Assembly: GCA_003551785.1 (NCBI GenBank)
Contig: PUNP01000541.1
Coordinates: 1 to 8,773 of the forward strand
Source of the DNA: Candidatus Brocadiaceae bacterium
Lineage (GTDB): Bacteria; Planctomycetota; Brocadiia; SM23-32
Length of the DNA: 8,773 nt
Direction: 5' to 3'
Below the pieces are notes generated by a model. It was not told where the DNA came from. It did not search any database and saw nothing but the letters and a program-made list of their open reading frames with translations. This document shows, in pieces, positions 1 to 6,204 of the stretch. Position 1 is the first letter of the stretch; the number at the start of each line of letters is the position of its first letter. The position numbers and the translations under genes were made by a program.

Positions 1-725
1 ACGGACTTTAAAACATTTATTGTATCGGGGCCGATGCACGGGATATCGAAGCGGGGGTCGTGGTTATGCTTGGCGACCTTTACAGCAACGATCCCCCCCC
101 CCGCAAGCTCACCTGCACGCCGCAAAGTCGCATCAGTACCGTCGACACCTTCAACAGCGATAACCGCACCGTCTTTGAGTGTAATCGACTGGCCGATTTG
201 CATGGCGGCGATTTGTTTGATCATTGCCCAGCCGGAAAAAATATCATTCCATTGACGGTCGGTAGGTTCAGTATTGGTTAGCGTACCCTGCGGGGCGAGA
301 AGTTGAGGGCAATAAAGTATGGAACTACGAATTTCTATTCCCTCTTTAGTAAATTCTTCAGCCAGCGCCCCCAATAAATCGTGGTCGTGCCTGGAGTACT
401 GTGAGAACCAAAATTTCAGTGTTCGGGTATCCGGTAGGTGACGAAGGATGTTCGGGTACATTTTTGTTTTTTTAATGCCCCCGCACATAACAGCGTTACA
501 AATGCCTTCATTATGGAAGATTTCGATCCATTTCCCCAGTTTACCTATCCCGGTCCAATAGATGGAGTCAACATGCTTTTCCAGCTCGGGTGCACACTCC
601 CCCTTAATCGCAACAGCCGCCACTTCGATTCCATTTTCATGCGCGCCTTTAGCGAAACATATTGGTAATAATCCGCTTCCTGCTAAGAGGCCAATTTTCC
701 CGGGATAAATTGTATTGTTACCCAT
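1..725 (-). CDS. lpxI: UDP-2,3-diacylglucosamine pyrophosphatase LpxI (3' end cut by window edge)
   Basis: LpxI hydrolyses UDP-2,3-diacylglucosamine to lipid X (2,3-diacylglucosamine 1-phosphate) and UMP, the fourth step of lipid A synthesis. It replaces LpxH in many non-gammaproteobacterial diderms. My reading of the minus strand gives 241 codons without a stop, running off the left edge; the family is usually about 270-290 residues, so a few tens of C-terminal residues are missing. Visible family features are the N-terminal IGLLAGSGLLP (residues 11-21), CGGIKK (81-86), DHDLLGAL (114-121), EGVDGTD (192-198), RAGELAGGG (203-211), DPRFDIP (223-229) and IGPDTI (231-236). The ATG at 725-723 is the first usable start: an in-frame TGA lies only a few codons upstream, and no strong Shine-Dalgarno sequence precedes it. 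The gene lies 39 bases downstream of the FKBP gene and is probably co-transcribed with it. The glycines at 209-211 are encoded by a run of ten G. Confidence 0.9.
   Translation of the reverse strand, partial: MGNNTIYPGKIGLLAGSGLLPICFAKGAHENGIEVAAVAIKGECAPELEKHVDSIYWTGIGKLGKWIEIFHNEGICNAVMCGGIKKTKMYPNILRHLPDTRTLKFWFSQYSRHDHDLLGALAEEFTKEGIEIRSSILYCPQLLAPQGTLTNTEPTDRQWNDIFSGWAMIKQIAAMQIGQSITLKDGAVIAVEGVDGTDATLRRAGELAGGGIVAVKVAKHNHDPRFDIPCIGPDTINVLKS
93..102 (-). repeat. Homopolymeric G10 tract inside lpxI
   Basis: Ten consecutive C on the plus strand, read as ten G in the coding strand of lpxI. They encode the end of an Ala codon and three consecutive GGG glycine codons (residues 208-211). Runs of this length are prone to slippage, and a one-base change would shift the reading frame before the conserved C-terminal motif. 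Confidence 0.9.
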
Positions 726-747
726 GCGTCGTCACTTGTGAACTCAT
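718..747 (-). other. Possible 9-codon leader or coupling ORF overlapping the lpxI start
   Basis: An ATG at 747-745 opens a nine-codon reading frame (MSSQVTTHG) that ends with TAA at 720-718, just inside lpxI. It is preceded by a good Shine-Dalgarno sequence (AAGGTGG, 761-755) with 7 bases of spacing. The lpxI ATG itself has no comparable site. The mini-ORF could bring ribosomes to the lpxI start by translational coupling. It could equally be chance, or mark a frameshift in the assembly. The sequence shows only the overlap and the ribosome binding site. Confidence 0.3.
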
Positions 748-764
748 ATAAAAGCCACCTTCAA

Positions 765-1196
765 TCAACTGACAATATCAACGAGCTCGATCTCAAAAGT
801 AAGATCTTCACCTGAAAGCGGGTGATTAGCATCAACAGTTATACTTTCCTCGTCAACCTCTGTTATAACGACGTTGAGACGCTGTCCATTTTGCTGCTGC
901 ATCTGAAGACGCTGTCCCACCTCAGGGTCGATTTCGTCGGGCAGGTTGCTTTTTTCGACCGAGGCCACCAGATCATCACGCCTTTCACCGTAAGCATCAT
1001 CACAAGGTATATTCTCAGTGCAAGTATCGCCGGGGGTCATGCCCTTAACAGCATTCTCGAATCCGGGAATGATTTGCCCTTCCCCCAGTGTAAATTCTAA
1101 AGGCGCCCTCCCATGTGAATCATCAAAAACATCGCCATTGCTCAAAGTTCCTTTATAATGCACTTTCACAGTATCGCCTTCTTTCGCTTGAGTCAT
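765..1196 (-). CDS. SlyD-type FKBP peptidyl-prolyl cis-trans isomerase
   Basis: A cytoplasmic FKBP-fold prolyl isomerase and chaperone of the SlyD family, 143 residues from the preferred start. The FKBP domain is split. Its first part (about residues 1-69) contains VHYKGTL (12-18), GDVFDDS (21-27) and LGEGQIIPGFENAVKGM (37-53). An insert-in-flap chaperone domain follows (about 70-122). The closing strand carries DANHPLSGEDLTFEIELVDI (122-141), a near-diagnostic SlyD ending. The long His/Cys-rich metal-binding tail of E. coli SlyD is absent, so a role in nickel delivery is not indicated. The start is the ATG at 1196 rather than the one at 1202: GGAG at 1206-1203 is 6 bases from the former but abuts the latter. 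A well-formed promoter lies just upstream, so the gene can be expressed separately from the HEAT-like gene before it; lpxI follows closely. Confidence 0.93.
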   Translation of the reverse strand: MTQAKEGDTVKVHYKGTLSNGDVFDDSHGRAPLEFTLGEGQIIPGFENAVKGMTPGDTCTENIPCDDAYGERRDDLVASVEKSNLPDEIDPEVGQRLQMQQQNGQRLNVVITEVDEESITVDANHPLSGEDLTFEIELVDIVS

Positions 1197-1202
1197 GAAC
1201 AT

Positions 1203-1206
1203 CTCC
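1203..1206 (-). promoter_or_regulatory. Ribosome binding site that fixes the FKBP start
   Basis: GGAG in the minus-strand reading lies 6 bases before the ATG at 1196-1194 and touches the ATG at 1202-1200. Only the second ATG has workable spacing, which shortens the protein by two residues. Confidence 0.7.
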
Positions 1207-1237
1207 GATCTAAAACAAAAACTTTTGACCTTCTCCC

Positions 1238-1266
1238 ATTATAATTGAATCAGTCGTATTTTACAA
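1238..1266 (-). promoter_or_regulatory. Sigma70-like promoter of the FKBP gene (probably also lpxI)
   Basis: Reading the minus strand, a -35-like TTGTAA (1266-1261, four of six consensus bases) is separated by exactly 17 bases from a perfect -10 hexamer TATAAT (1243-1238). Transcription would begin near 1230, leaving an untranslated leader of roughly 30 bases before the preferred FKBP ATG. It lies in the 128-base gap after the HEAT-like gene, the expected place for a promoter. This is a pattern match only. Confidence 0.6.
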
Positions 1267-1285
1267 AGTCAGGGAGTTTGAAAAG

Positions 1286-1304
1286 ATTTTAATTTCATTA
1301 AAAT
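1286..1304. repeat. AT-only inverted repeat after the HEAT-like gene
   Basis: ATTTTAAT (1286-1293) and ATTAAAAT (1297-1304) are perfect 8-base inverted arms around a 3-base centre. The stem has no GC pairs and no following T run, so it is not a convincing intrinsic terminator. It could be a protein-binding palindrome or chance in AT-rich spacer DNA. Confidence 0.35.
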
Positions 1305-1330
1305 TATATGTAACGTTTTGCTTTTCCGAT

Positions 1331-3952
1331 TCATTCGTGATATGCTTTGACCTTAACAGGACTGAACATTCTGGCAAGCCGGTAGCGAATCTCTTTGCGC
1401 TGTTTATCCTCTAAGCCCTCGCATTCACTAAGCATCTCCAAAGGCGCCTTCACCTGCAATATGCCCGTTCGGAGTCCCTGAAACAGAATTTCCACTGCCT
1501 TTTCACGCATGCGTATAACTGTCGGTTCCTGTGAGGGCAGCGATTCATTAGCTGCTATTGATCCAATACTTTCTAAAATTGCCGCCCGGCGTTCACGGTC
1601 TTCTTCGTATGAATGCTCCCACTCTACCTCAAGCAGTTCGGCTGATTTTAACATTAAGGACCGCATTTTATCACCTTTGTCGGCAACGGAACATATAGTC
1701 CCGAGGTTCCTGATTACGCTGTTTTTGTTCATACAATTGAGCAGTGACCACCCCAGCCTGGCCCGCATATCGCTTTCAATGTATCTTGATGCTGACACAG
1801 CGCCCATCGCATTGACTAAAGTTTCCACAGCGGCGGGACTCCACACCGTTCGCATATTCGAAACACCCTCCCATAGAACTAATAACCGCTTAACCACTTC
1901 CGTGCGCAGTTCAAAAGGTGTTCTTTCACTGACACCGATCCGGTGCATCCCTTTAATGACTGCCGGTATAACTACAGTCTCGAAATCAATAGCGCGGCCA
2001 AACTCAAAAACTTTACCATGCTCGGACTCTCGTTCGGTGCCAAGAGCAGCTTGAGTCTGGAGAGTAGCGATATGTGAAAACATCTGAAATACTTCCTTTT
2101 GATGCTCAGGCTCGACATTAGGCGATCCAGCCAGTATTCCTATGGATTCTATCAGTTCAAAAGTATATTTTGACTTCCAGACTTTATTTAGCATGAGCTC
2201 CAGTATATCCCCTAAATCTTCACCTCCGGTATCGGTGTACCCGCACAGATATGCCAGGGTTATGCAAAAATTACCGTTTTTACTTACTTTTTCTTCAAAA
2301 AGCTCCATGCAGAAATCTATAGCCGTTCGTACAGTGTCAGTATCAAGGTTTTCACCTTCATCCTCGGATATTTTACCGAGGGTTAAAAAAATATCAGCGG
2401 TTTCTTCACCTTGATAATTATGCCGGAGATAATCTAATATTTCGGGAACCGCTGACTTGCCTATGCTGCGAAGCGAGTAGCAGATGTCCTCACGGGTATT
2501 GGACATTTTGAATTCCGATAAGTGTGAGAGCATTTCGCCGGCTGCATCCACTTTAATATCATCGGGTATACGGGGAGAAGAGAAAAGAGTTGTCTCCAAA
2601 ATTTTACGGCGTGTGCTTCGTTCACCGATTTTCAACAAATTCAGTACTGTCTTTATTGCTTTCGCATATAGTTCCTCTTCAATATCTGAATTATCGAGTA
2701 AAGCCTCGATAAGCTCAATCAATTCAGACCTTTCCCTTCCCGAAGTATTGTTGATTTTGTCCAAAACCGCTTTCACAGCCGGACGACCAACCGGAACTAA
2801 TGAATATTTCAGATAAGTTCGCAGTTCCTGAGGCAGGTCAGGCTCAGTTGATATTTCAACAATATCGCTGCAACGTTCTTGTAATTGGGATTCAGGTAAG
2901 TCGAGATGATGGAAAACCCTGAGTAAAAGAGCTTTGACTGCTGCTGATTCTGTACGGGAATATTCTTTGTTAAAATATTCAAATGAGACAGCCTCATCGG
3001 CGTTACAGCAAGCTATCATTGCTTTGAATACCGATTTGTGAAGTTTTTTGAAGTTATCCGGCAGCTTTCTTAACGCCAGGCGCAGGAATGCCGTCAGGTT
3101 ATCCTTGTGATAAGCTAGTGAGTGTGCTCTTTGGCCCATGAAATGAATCAATTCGCTGCATATCTGGACACTCACCGTCCGCTCCAGGACCTCCATCAGA
3201 ACCGCAAGGACAACACCAATTTGCGCTTCCGCCTTATCATCCATGATATGTTTGATTCGATTAATAGCGCTGAGCGCCACTCTTTCATCCTCCTCGAATA
3301 CGTCCATAAGAAATTCGCCGATATCCGGATCAAGACCAATACTTTTCAATGCATCAACGGCCTCAAGCCTTACGCATTGATCCGCGGTGCGGTCTGTCAG
3401 GACGTTAACAAAGACTCCCGCTTTAGAGCTATAATGCCCGGGAAGAAAAGAGAGTTTGCGTATAGCTTCGATCCGTTCAGTAGATTTTTGAGCGGTGAGG
3501 GCTTTCATCTTGAACCTGGAGACATCTTCTTCTGAAAATACTTCATCGGTCTCGCGGCGTGATAAAGAATCCGTTTTTTCAAACAAAGCTAAAGCGGATT
3601 CCCCGTTATCAGCAGATTCATCGGATGCTGTATCGGCCAGAACATCATCCTGAAAAGCGATGGTGCGGCTTTCATCGTCATTTTTAACGACAGTAAGCAG
3701 TTCTCCCAACGCGCAGTTCTCACGTTCCGCCAGTTCGATCAGCAAATCGGTATCAAGTGACTTCGACTTAGTCAGCAACTCAGGTCTCAACAAGGTTTTA
3801 GCAAGCTGCGGCGACTCAGCGGCTTCAAGTAAAACTGTTTCGGTAAAATCAATATTCTTGGCTATCAGAGCCAGAACACGCACAGCCAACCGGCGGTCAA
3901 GCCCGTAACTTTCCATTAAAAATTGACGTTTTGTGCTGCGGACTCTTTCCAT
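1331..3952 (-). CDS. HEAT-like helical-repeat protein of unknown function
   Basis: I do not recognise this 873-residue protein as a named family. It appears to be soluble and cytoplasmic: I see no signal peptide or membrane segment. It is almost entirely predicted amphipathic helix. An N-terminal helical block (about 1-90) is followed by an acidic, Ser/Asp/Glu-rich linker (about 91-145). After that come helix pairs of HEAT type, clearest at about 157-182, 188-215 and 220-240, where Arg/Asp-containing turns and AVDAL/AINRI-type second helices recur. Similar but weaker helical repeats continue towards the C terminus. Such superhelical proteins usually act as scaffolds for protein-protein contacts; no catalytic motif is visible. 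The ATG at 3952 is the first available start, because an in-frame TGA lies about 18 bases upstream. It has only a weak ribosome binding site (GAGAT, too far away); Met13 is an alternative but lacks one too. The composite repeat element sits directly upstream, and the FKBP gene follows 128-134 bases downstream. Confidence 0.8.
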   Translation of the reverse strand: MERVRSTKRQFLMESYGLDRRLAVRVLALIAKNIDFTETVLLEAAESPQLAKTLLRPELLTKSKSLDTDLLIELAERENCALGELLTVVKNDDESRTIAFQDDVLADTASDESADNGESALALFEKTDSLSRRETDEVFSEEDVSRFKMKALTAQKSTERIEAIRKLSFLPGHYSSKAGVFVNVLTDRTADQCVRLEAVDALKSIGLDPDIGEFLMDVFEEDERVALSAINRIKHIMDDKAEAQIGVVLAVLMEVLERTVSVQICSELIHFMGQRAHSLAYHKDNLTAFLRLALRKLPDNFKKLHKSVFKAMIACCNADEAVSFEYFNKEYSRTESAAVKALLLRVFHHLDLPESQLQERCSDIVEISTEPDLPQELRTYLKYSLVPVGRPAVKAVLDKINNTSGRERSELIELIEALLDNSDIEEELYAKAIKTVLNLLKIGERSTRRKILETTLFSSPRIPDDIKVDAAGEMLSHLSEFKMSNTREDICYSLRSIGKSAVPEILDYLRHNYQGEETADIFLTLGKISEDEGENLDTDTVRTAIDFCMELFEEKVSKNGNFCITLAYLCGYTDTGGEDLGDILELMLNKVWKSKYTFELIESIGILAGSPNVEPEHQKEVFQMFSHIATLQTQAALGTERESEHGKVFEFGRAIDFETVVIPAVIKGMHRIGVSERTPFELRTEVVKRLLVLWEGVSNMRTVWSPAAVETLVNAMGAVSASRYIESDMRARLGWSLLNCMNKNSVIRNLGTICSVADKGDKMRSLMLKSAELLEVEWEHSYEEDRERRAAILESIGSIAANESLPSQEPTVIRMREKAVEILFQGLRTGILQVKAPLEMLSECEGLEDKQRKEIRYRLARMFSPVKVKAYHE

Positions 3953-4044
3953 GATACAATTAATATCTCATTGTGATTTTCTTGCTTTTTTGGTAAAAAC
4001 TGCTAATTGTCAGTTAAAACCATTATTTTGAGGTAAGGTGACCT

Positions 4045-4061
4045 GGGGCGTGGCCGAAAAG
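4045..4061 (+). repeat. Left terminal inverted repeat of the composite element
   Basis: GGGGCGTGGCCGAAAAG matches the complement of 4311-4327 at 16 of 17 positions; the only difference is C versus T at the eleventh base. The similarity falls away sharply outside both ends, which defines the element's borders. Confidence 0.8.
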
Positions 4062-4091
4062 CGCATCATAGCCAATACGTAACGATCTGCC

Positions 4092-4108
4092 GCGCCCTTT
4101 CAGGGCGC
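4092..4108. repeat. Outer GC hairpin, left half
   Basis: Perfect 7-base arms GCGCCCT and AGGGCGC around the loop TTC. It is the counterpart of the hairpin at 4259-4275. The heptamer AATACGT occurs on both sides of it (4074-4080 and 4111-4117). Confidence 0.85.
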
Positions 4109-4129
4109 AAAATACGTGTGAATCATCAC

Positions 4130-4154
4130 CCTCGGGTTTGAAACCCGAGGCTAC
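4130..4154. repeat. Inner hairpin with CTAC foot (REP-like), left half
   Basis: Perfect 10-base arms CCTCGGGTTT and AAACCCGAGG around a single central G (4130-4150), immediately followed by CTAC (4151-4154). The tetranucleotide at the hairpin foot is the recognition feature of REP sequences. It is inverted relative to the copy at 4213-4236. Confidence 0.8.
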
Positions 4155-4212
4155 CGTACTTCGCCTCATTCGGGGCAAGGTCTCTGTTTTCGCCCCAGCG
4201 GAGCGAGGTTGG

Positions 4213-4236
4213 GTAGCCCCTGGTTTTAACCAGGGG
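4213..4236. repeat. Inner hairpin with GTAG head (REP-like), right half
   Basis: GTAG (4213-4216) is followed at once by perfect 9-base arms CCCCTGGTT (4217-4225) and AACCAGGGG (4228-4236) around TT. This is the inverted partner of the CTAC-footed hairpin at 4130-4154. The stem sequences differ while the layout is retained. Confidence 0.8.
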
Positions 4237-4258
4237 AATAAATGATGAAAAGATTAAT

Positions 4259-4275
4259 GCGCCCCGGAGGGGCGC
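4259..4275. repeat. Outer GC hairpin, right half
   Basis: Perfect 7-base arms GCGCCCC and GGGGCGC around the loop GGA. In the minus-strand transcript from purM it would be followed by an AT-rich stretch with a short T run, so it could weakly resemble a terminator. Its place in the element argues that its main identity is part of the repeat. Confidence 0.85.
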
Positions 4276-4310
4276 GGTTGCAATTAAAGTTGCGGCATTT
4301 GCCCATTATT

Positions 4311-4327
4311 CTTTTCAGCCACGCCCC
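4311..4327 (-). repeat. Right terminal inverted repeat of the composite element
   Basis: Read on the minus strand this is GGGGCGTGGCTGAAAAG, matching the left end at 16 of 17 bases. It lies 88 bases beyond the purM stop codon. Confidence 0.8.
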
Positions 4328-4415
4328 TGGTGGTTCACTCCGCTACATATTCTCAGAGACTCCTCTCTTAAAATGGGGCAGTTGACAGAACAGCACCGCT
4401 TAAAGCCAAAAAAAG

Positions 4416-5483
4416 TTACACAAGCCTGACTTTTCCTGTTCCTTTTTCAATATCTCCTATAACGACAGGTTTCATTTTAGGACCTGTAAGCATTTTTAGG
4501 ATGGAGTTGTGATAAAACTCTGAAACAACAGCTGTGAAGCCAATCCCCATGTTGAACGTTCGGTACATTTCTGCATCTTTAACGCCCCCCAATTCCTGCA
4601 TTAGTTCAAATATCCCTGGAATTTCCCAGCTTTGGGTATTCAGGACGGCATCACAGCCGGGGGGAAGGATTCTCTCTATATTACCTGGAAGCCCGCCGCC
4701 GGTAATGTGGGCCAGTCCATGTACCGGTTTTTTGATTTCGTAATAGGTCAGTACCTCGCGCAGAGGTGCGGCATAAATCACGGTCGGTTTTAGAAGTTCG
4801 AGACACACGGTATTGCTGATCCCCCAATCCGCCAGATCGTCATCAAGCTCCATTCGGGCATGGTCAAAAAATATCTTGCGTGCCAAGGAGAAACCGTTTG
4901 AATGCAGTCCGCTGGAGGGCAGGCCGATGATTTTATCGCCTGGTTCAATGCTGGATCCGTTAATAATACGCTTGCGCTCGATAACCCCAACAGCAAATCC
5001 GGCCATATCGTATTCATTGTCGGCATAAAAACCGGGCATTTCCGCCGTTTCACCTCCTAAAAGCGCACAATCACATTGACGGCACCCGTCAGAAATGCCT
5101 TTCACTACATCGAAAAGCACCTTTTCGTCGACATTCCCGGTCGCCAGGTAATCAAGGAAAAAGAGCGGTTCGGCACCCAAGGCAACGATATCGTTGACAC
5201 ACATCGCAACCAGGTCTATTCCGACGGTGTCATGTATACCGCTCATAAAGGCCAGTTTCAGTTTGGTGCCCACCCCGTCTGTAGAACTCACAAGAACGGG
5301 ATGTTTATAATTTCGGCGCCATAACTTTCCCTCAAAATCAACCGAAAAAAGCCCTGCGAATCCGCCCGGCAAATCCACTATCCTGCCGTCAAAAGTCCGC
5401 TGCATAAGCCCCTGGATGGAGGAGGCAAATCGGTCACCCTTTTCGATATCCACACCGGCATCGCTGTATGATATTGAGGCCAT
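4416..5483 (-). CDS. purM: Phosphoribosylformylglycinamidine cyclo-ligase (AIR synthetase)
   Basis: PurM catalyses the ATP-dependent ring closure of formylglycinamidine ribonucleotide to 5-aminoimidazole ribonucleotide in de novo purine synthesis, in the cytoplasm. The 355 residues match the usual length of about 345-355. Family motifs appear in order: DAGVDIEKGDRF (8-19), the nucleotide/phosphate-binding STDGVGTKLK (67-76), VNDIVALGAEPLFFLDYLA (96-114), LLGGETAEMPGF (141-152), YDMAGFAVGV (158-167), GLPSSGLHSNGFSLAR (187-202), LKPTVIYAAPL (231-241), HITGGGLPGNIERILP (259-274) and FNMGIGF (310-316). Both the N-terminal and C-terminal AIRS domains are complete. The ATG at 5483 is preceded by AGGG with about 9 bases of spacing. 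It starts 26 bases after the stop of the KDPG aldolase gene, so the two are very likely on one transcript. No other purine gene is in view. Confidence 0.96.
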   Translation of the reverse strand: MASISYSDAGVDIEKGDRFASSIQGLMQRTFDGRIVDLPGGFAGLFSVDFEGKLWRRNYKHPVLVSSTDGVGTKLKLAFMSGIHDTVGIDLVAMCVNDIVALGAEPLFFLDYLATGNVDEKVLFDVVKGISDGCRQCDCALLGGETAEMPGFYADNEYDMAGFAVGVIERKRIINGSSIEPGDKIIGLPSSGLHSNGFSLARKIFFDHARMELDDDLADWGISNTVCLELLKPTVIYAAPLREVLTYYEIKKPVHGLAHITGGGLPGNIERILPPGCDAVLNTQSWEIPGIFELMQELGGVKDAEMYRTFNMGIGFTAVVSEFYHNSILKMLTGPKMKPVVIGDIEKGTGKVRLV

Positions 5484-5509
5484 AAAGAGAAACCCTATTA
5501 TAAGGTAGT

Positions 5510-6151
5510 TTACGAAATGCTTTTAACTTTCTCCAGGAAAGCGGAGGCAGTATTTTTAATATCTTCCATATCGCCGTTGGCCAAAGCTTCCTTTTTAACC
5601 AAAGCGCTGCCCACACCGCAAGCATCGGCACCCGATTCAAGGAAATCGATGATAGTCTCGAGGTTGACTCCACCGGTCGGCACGATGGAAAGCTGAGGAA
5701 GGGGAGCCTTGATTGCTTTTATCAGTTTAGGTCCGCCAAAACCGGCAGGGAATATTTTTACGAAATCGGCTCCCGCTTTATAAGCATTAAAAGCTTCCGT
5801 CGGGGTATAAGCACCCGGCATAACGACCTTATCATACCTATGCGCCATATCAATGGTGTCAAAATCAGTGATGGGACTGACAACATATTCGGCTCCACTG
5901 AGTATGGCGGCTCGGGCAGTATGAGCATCGACAACGCTTCCGACCCCGATGAGCACTTTATCGCCGAGTTTTGTAGATGCCTTTTCAATTACTTCGAGTG
6001 CGTTGGGGGTGGTCATAGTGACTTCTATCAAATCACAGCCGCCCTCCTGTAAAGCCCAGCCGACATCGATTAACTGCTCGGAGTTCTGTGCACGTATAAC
6101 TGCAATGAACTTCTTATCAATAATCTTTTGAATCTGTTGGTGTCTTCTCAT
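5510..6151 (-). CDS. eda: 2-keto-3-deoxy-6-phosphogluconate / 4-hydroxy-2-oxoglutarate aldolase
   Basis: A class I (Schiff-base) aldolase of the KDPG/KHG family that cleaves a 2-keto-3-deoxy sugar acid phosphate (or 4-hydroxy-2-oxoglutarate) to pyruvate and an aldehyde. It has 213 residues, normal for this TIM-barrel family. Visible features are FIAVIR (15-20), the catalytic-glutamate strand IEVTMTTP (42-49, Glu43), GVGSVVD (69-75), YVVSP (89-93), MPGAYTPTEAF (111-121), the Schiff-base lysine in VKIFPA (131-136, Lys132) and VPTGGV (157-162). The start at 6151 has AAGGA (6162-6158) 6 bases upstream. The exact substrate cannot be fixed from the sequence: no edd or sugar-acid kinase is nearby, so Entner-Doudoroff, uronate or KDPGal routes are all possible. 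purM follows 26 bases downstream and yjbQ precedes it by 53 bases. Confidence 0.9.
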   Translation of the reverse strand: MRRHQQIQKIIDKKFIAVIRAQNSEQLIDVGWALQEGGCDLIEVTMTTPNALEVIEKASTKLGDKVLIGVGSVVDAHTARAAILSGAEYVVSPITDFDTIDMAHRYDKVVMPGAYTPTEAFNAYKAGADFVKIFPAGFGGPKLIKAIKAPLPQLSIVPTGGVNLETIIDFLESGADACGVGSALVKKEALANGDMEDIKNTASAFLEKVKSIS

Positions 6152-6204
6152 TTGAAATCCTTGTAAAAAAACATGGAAATTAAATAACAGCAGCCATTGA
6201 AAAT

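Larger units (their letters stand above)
4045..4327. mobile_element. Composite palindromic REP/BIME-like element with terminal inverted repeats
   Basis: This 283-base element has no ORF of note and fills most of the 463-base gap between purM and the HEAT-like gene. The ends are 17-base inverted repeats, GGGGCGTGGCCGAAAAG (4045-4061) and its complement at 4311-4327, with one mismatch. Reading inwards from either end the order is identical: terminal repeat, spacer (30 or 35 bases), GC hairpin of 17 bases, spacer (21 or 22 bases), second hairpin of 21 or 20 bases, then CTACC. The centre (about 4155-4212) also shows weak inverted similarity, with GGGGC/GCCCC on either side. The two halves therefore look like diverged inverted copies of one unit. 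CTAC/GTAG at the foot of a hairpin is the hallmark of REP sequences moved by RAYT transposases, while terminal repeats recall a MITE. I see no clear target-site duplication. The flanks 3953-4044 and 4328-4415 hold no feature I can support. The hairpins could also stabilise or end the purM transcript. Confidence 0.7.

Noticed and set aside
34..668. Three short plus-strand open frames at the left edge
   Set aside because: They are antisense to lpxI, whose minus-strand translation shows many family motifs and runs off the window.
1197..1202. FKBP start at the ATG at 1202
   Set aside because: The ribosome binding site abuts this ATG. The ATG at 1196 has 6-base spacing and gives the usual family N terminus.
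1509..2054. A plus-strand open frame of 181 codons inside the HEAT-like gene
   Set aside because: Serine-rich, low-information translation antisense to a long coherent gene, with no ribosome binding site or family motif. It is a shadow of the minus-strand codons.
3122..3535. A plus-strand open frame of 137 codons antisense to the HEAT-like gene
   Set aside because: No recognisable motif; it lies wholly within the better supported minus-strand gene.
4055..4120. AATACGT direct repeat (4074-4080 and 4111-4117) as a target-site duplication around the left outer hairpin
   Set aside because: Only 7 bases, not placed at the hairpin borders, and without a counterpart in the right half; could be chance.
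4092..4275. Regularly spaced palindromes considered as a CRISPR array
   Set aside because: The hairpins are different sequences in mirrored order, not identical direct repeats with unique spacers, and no cas gene is near.
4405..4440. Possible intrinsic terminator overlapping the purM stop codon, with a T7 run on the minus strand
   Set aside because: The only stem I can draw is AU/GU-rich with a 12-base loop and includes the stop codon; too weak to call.
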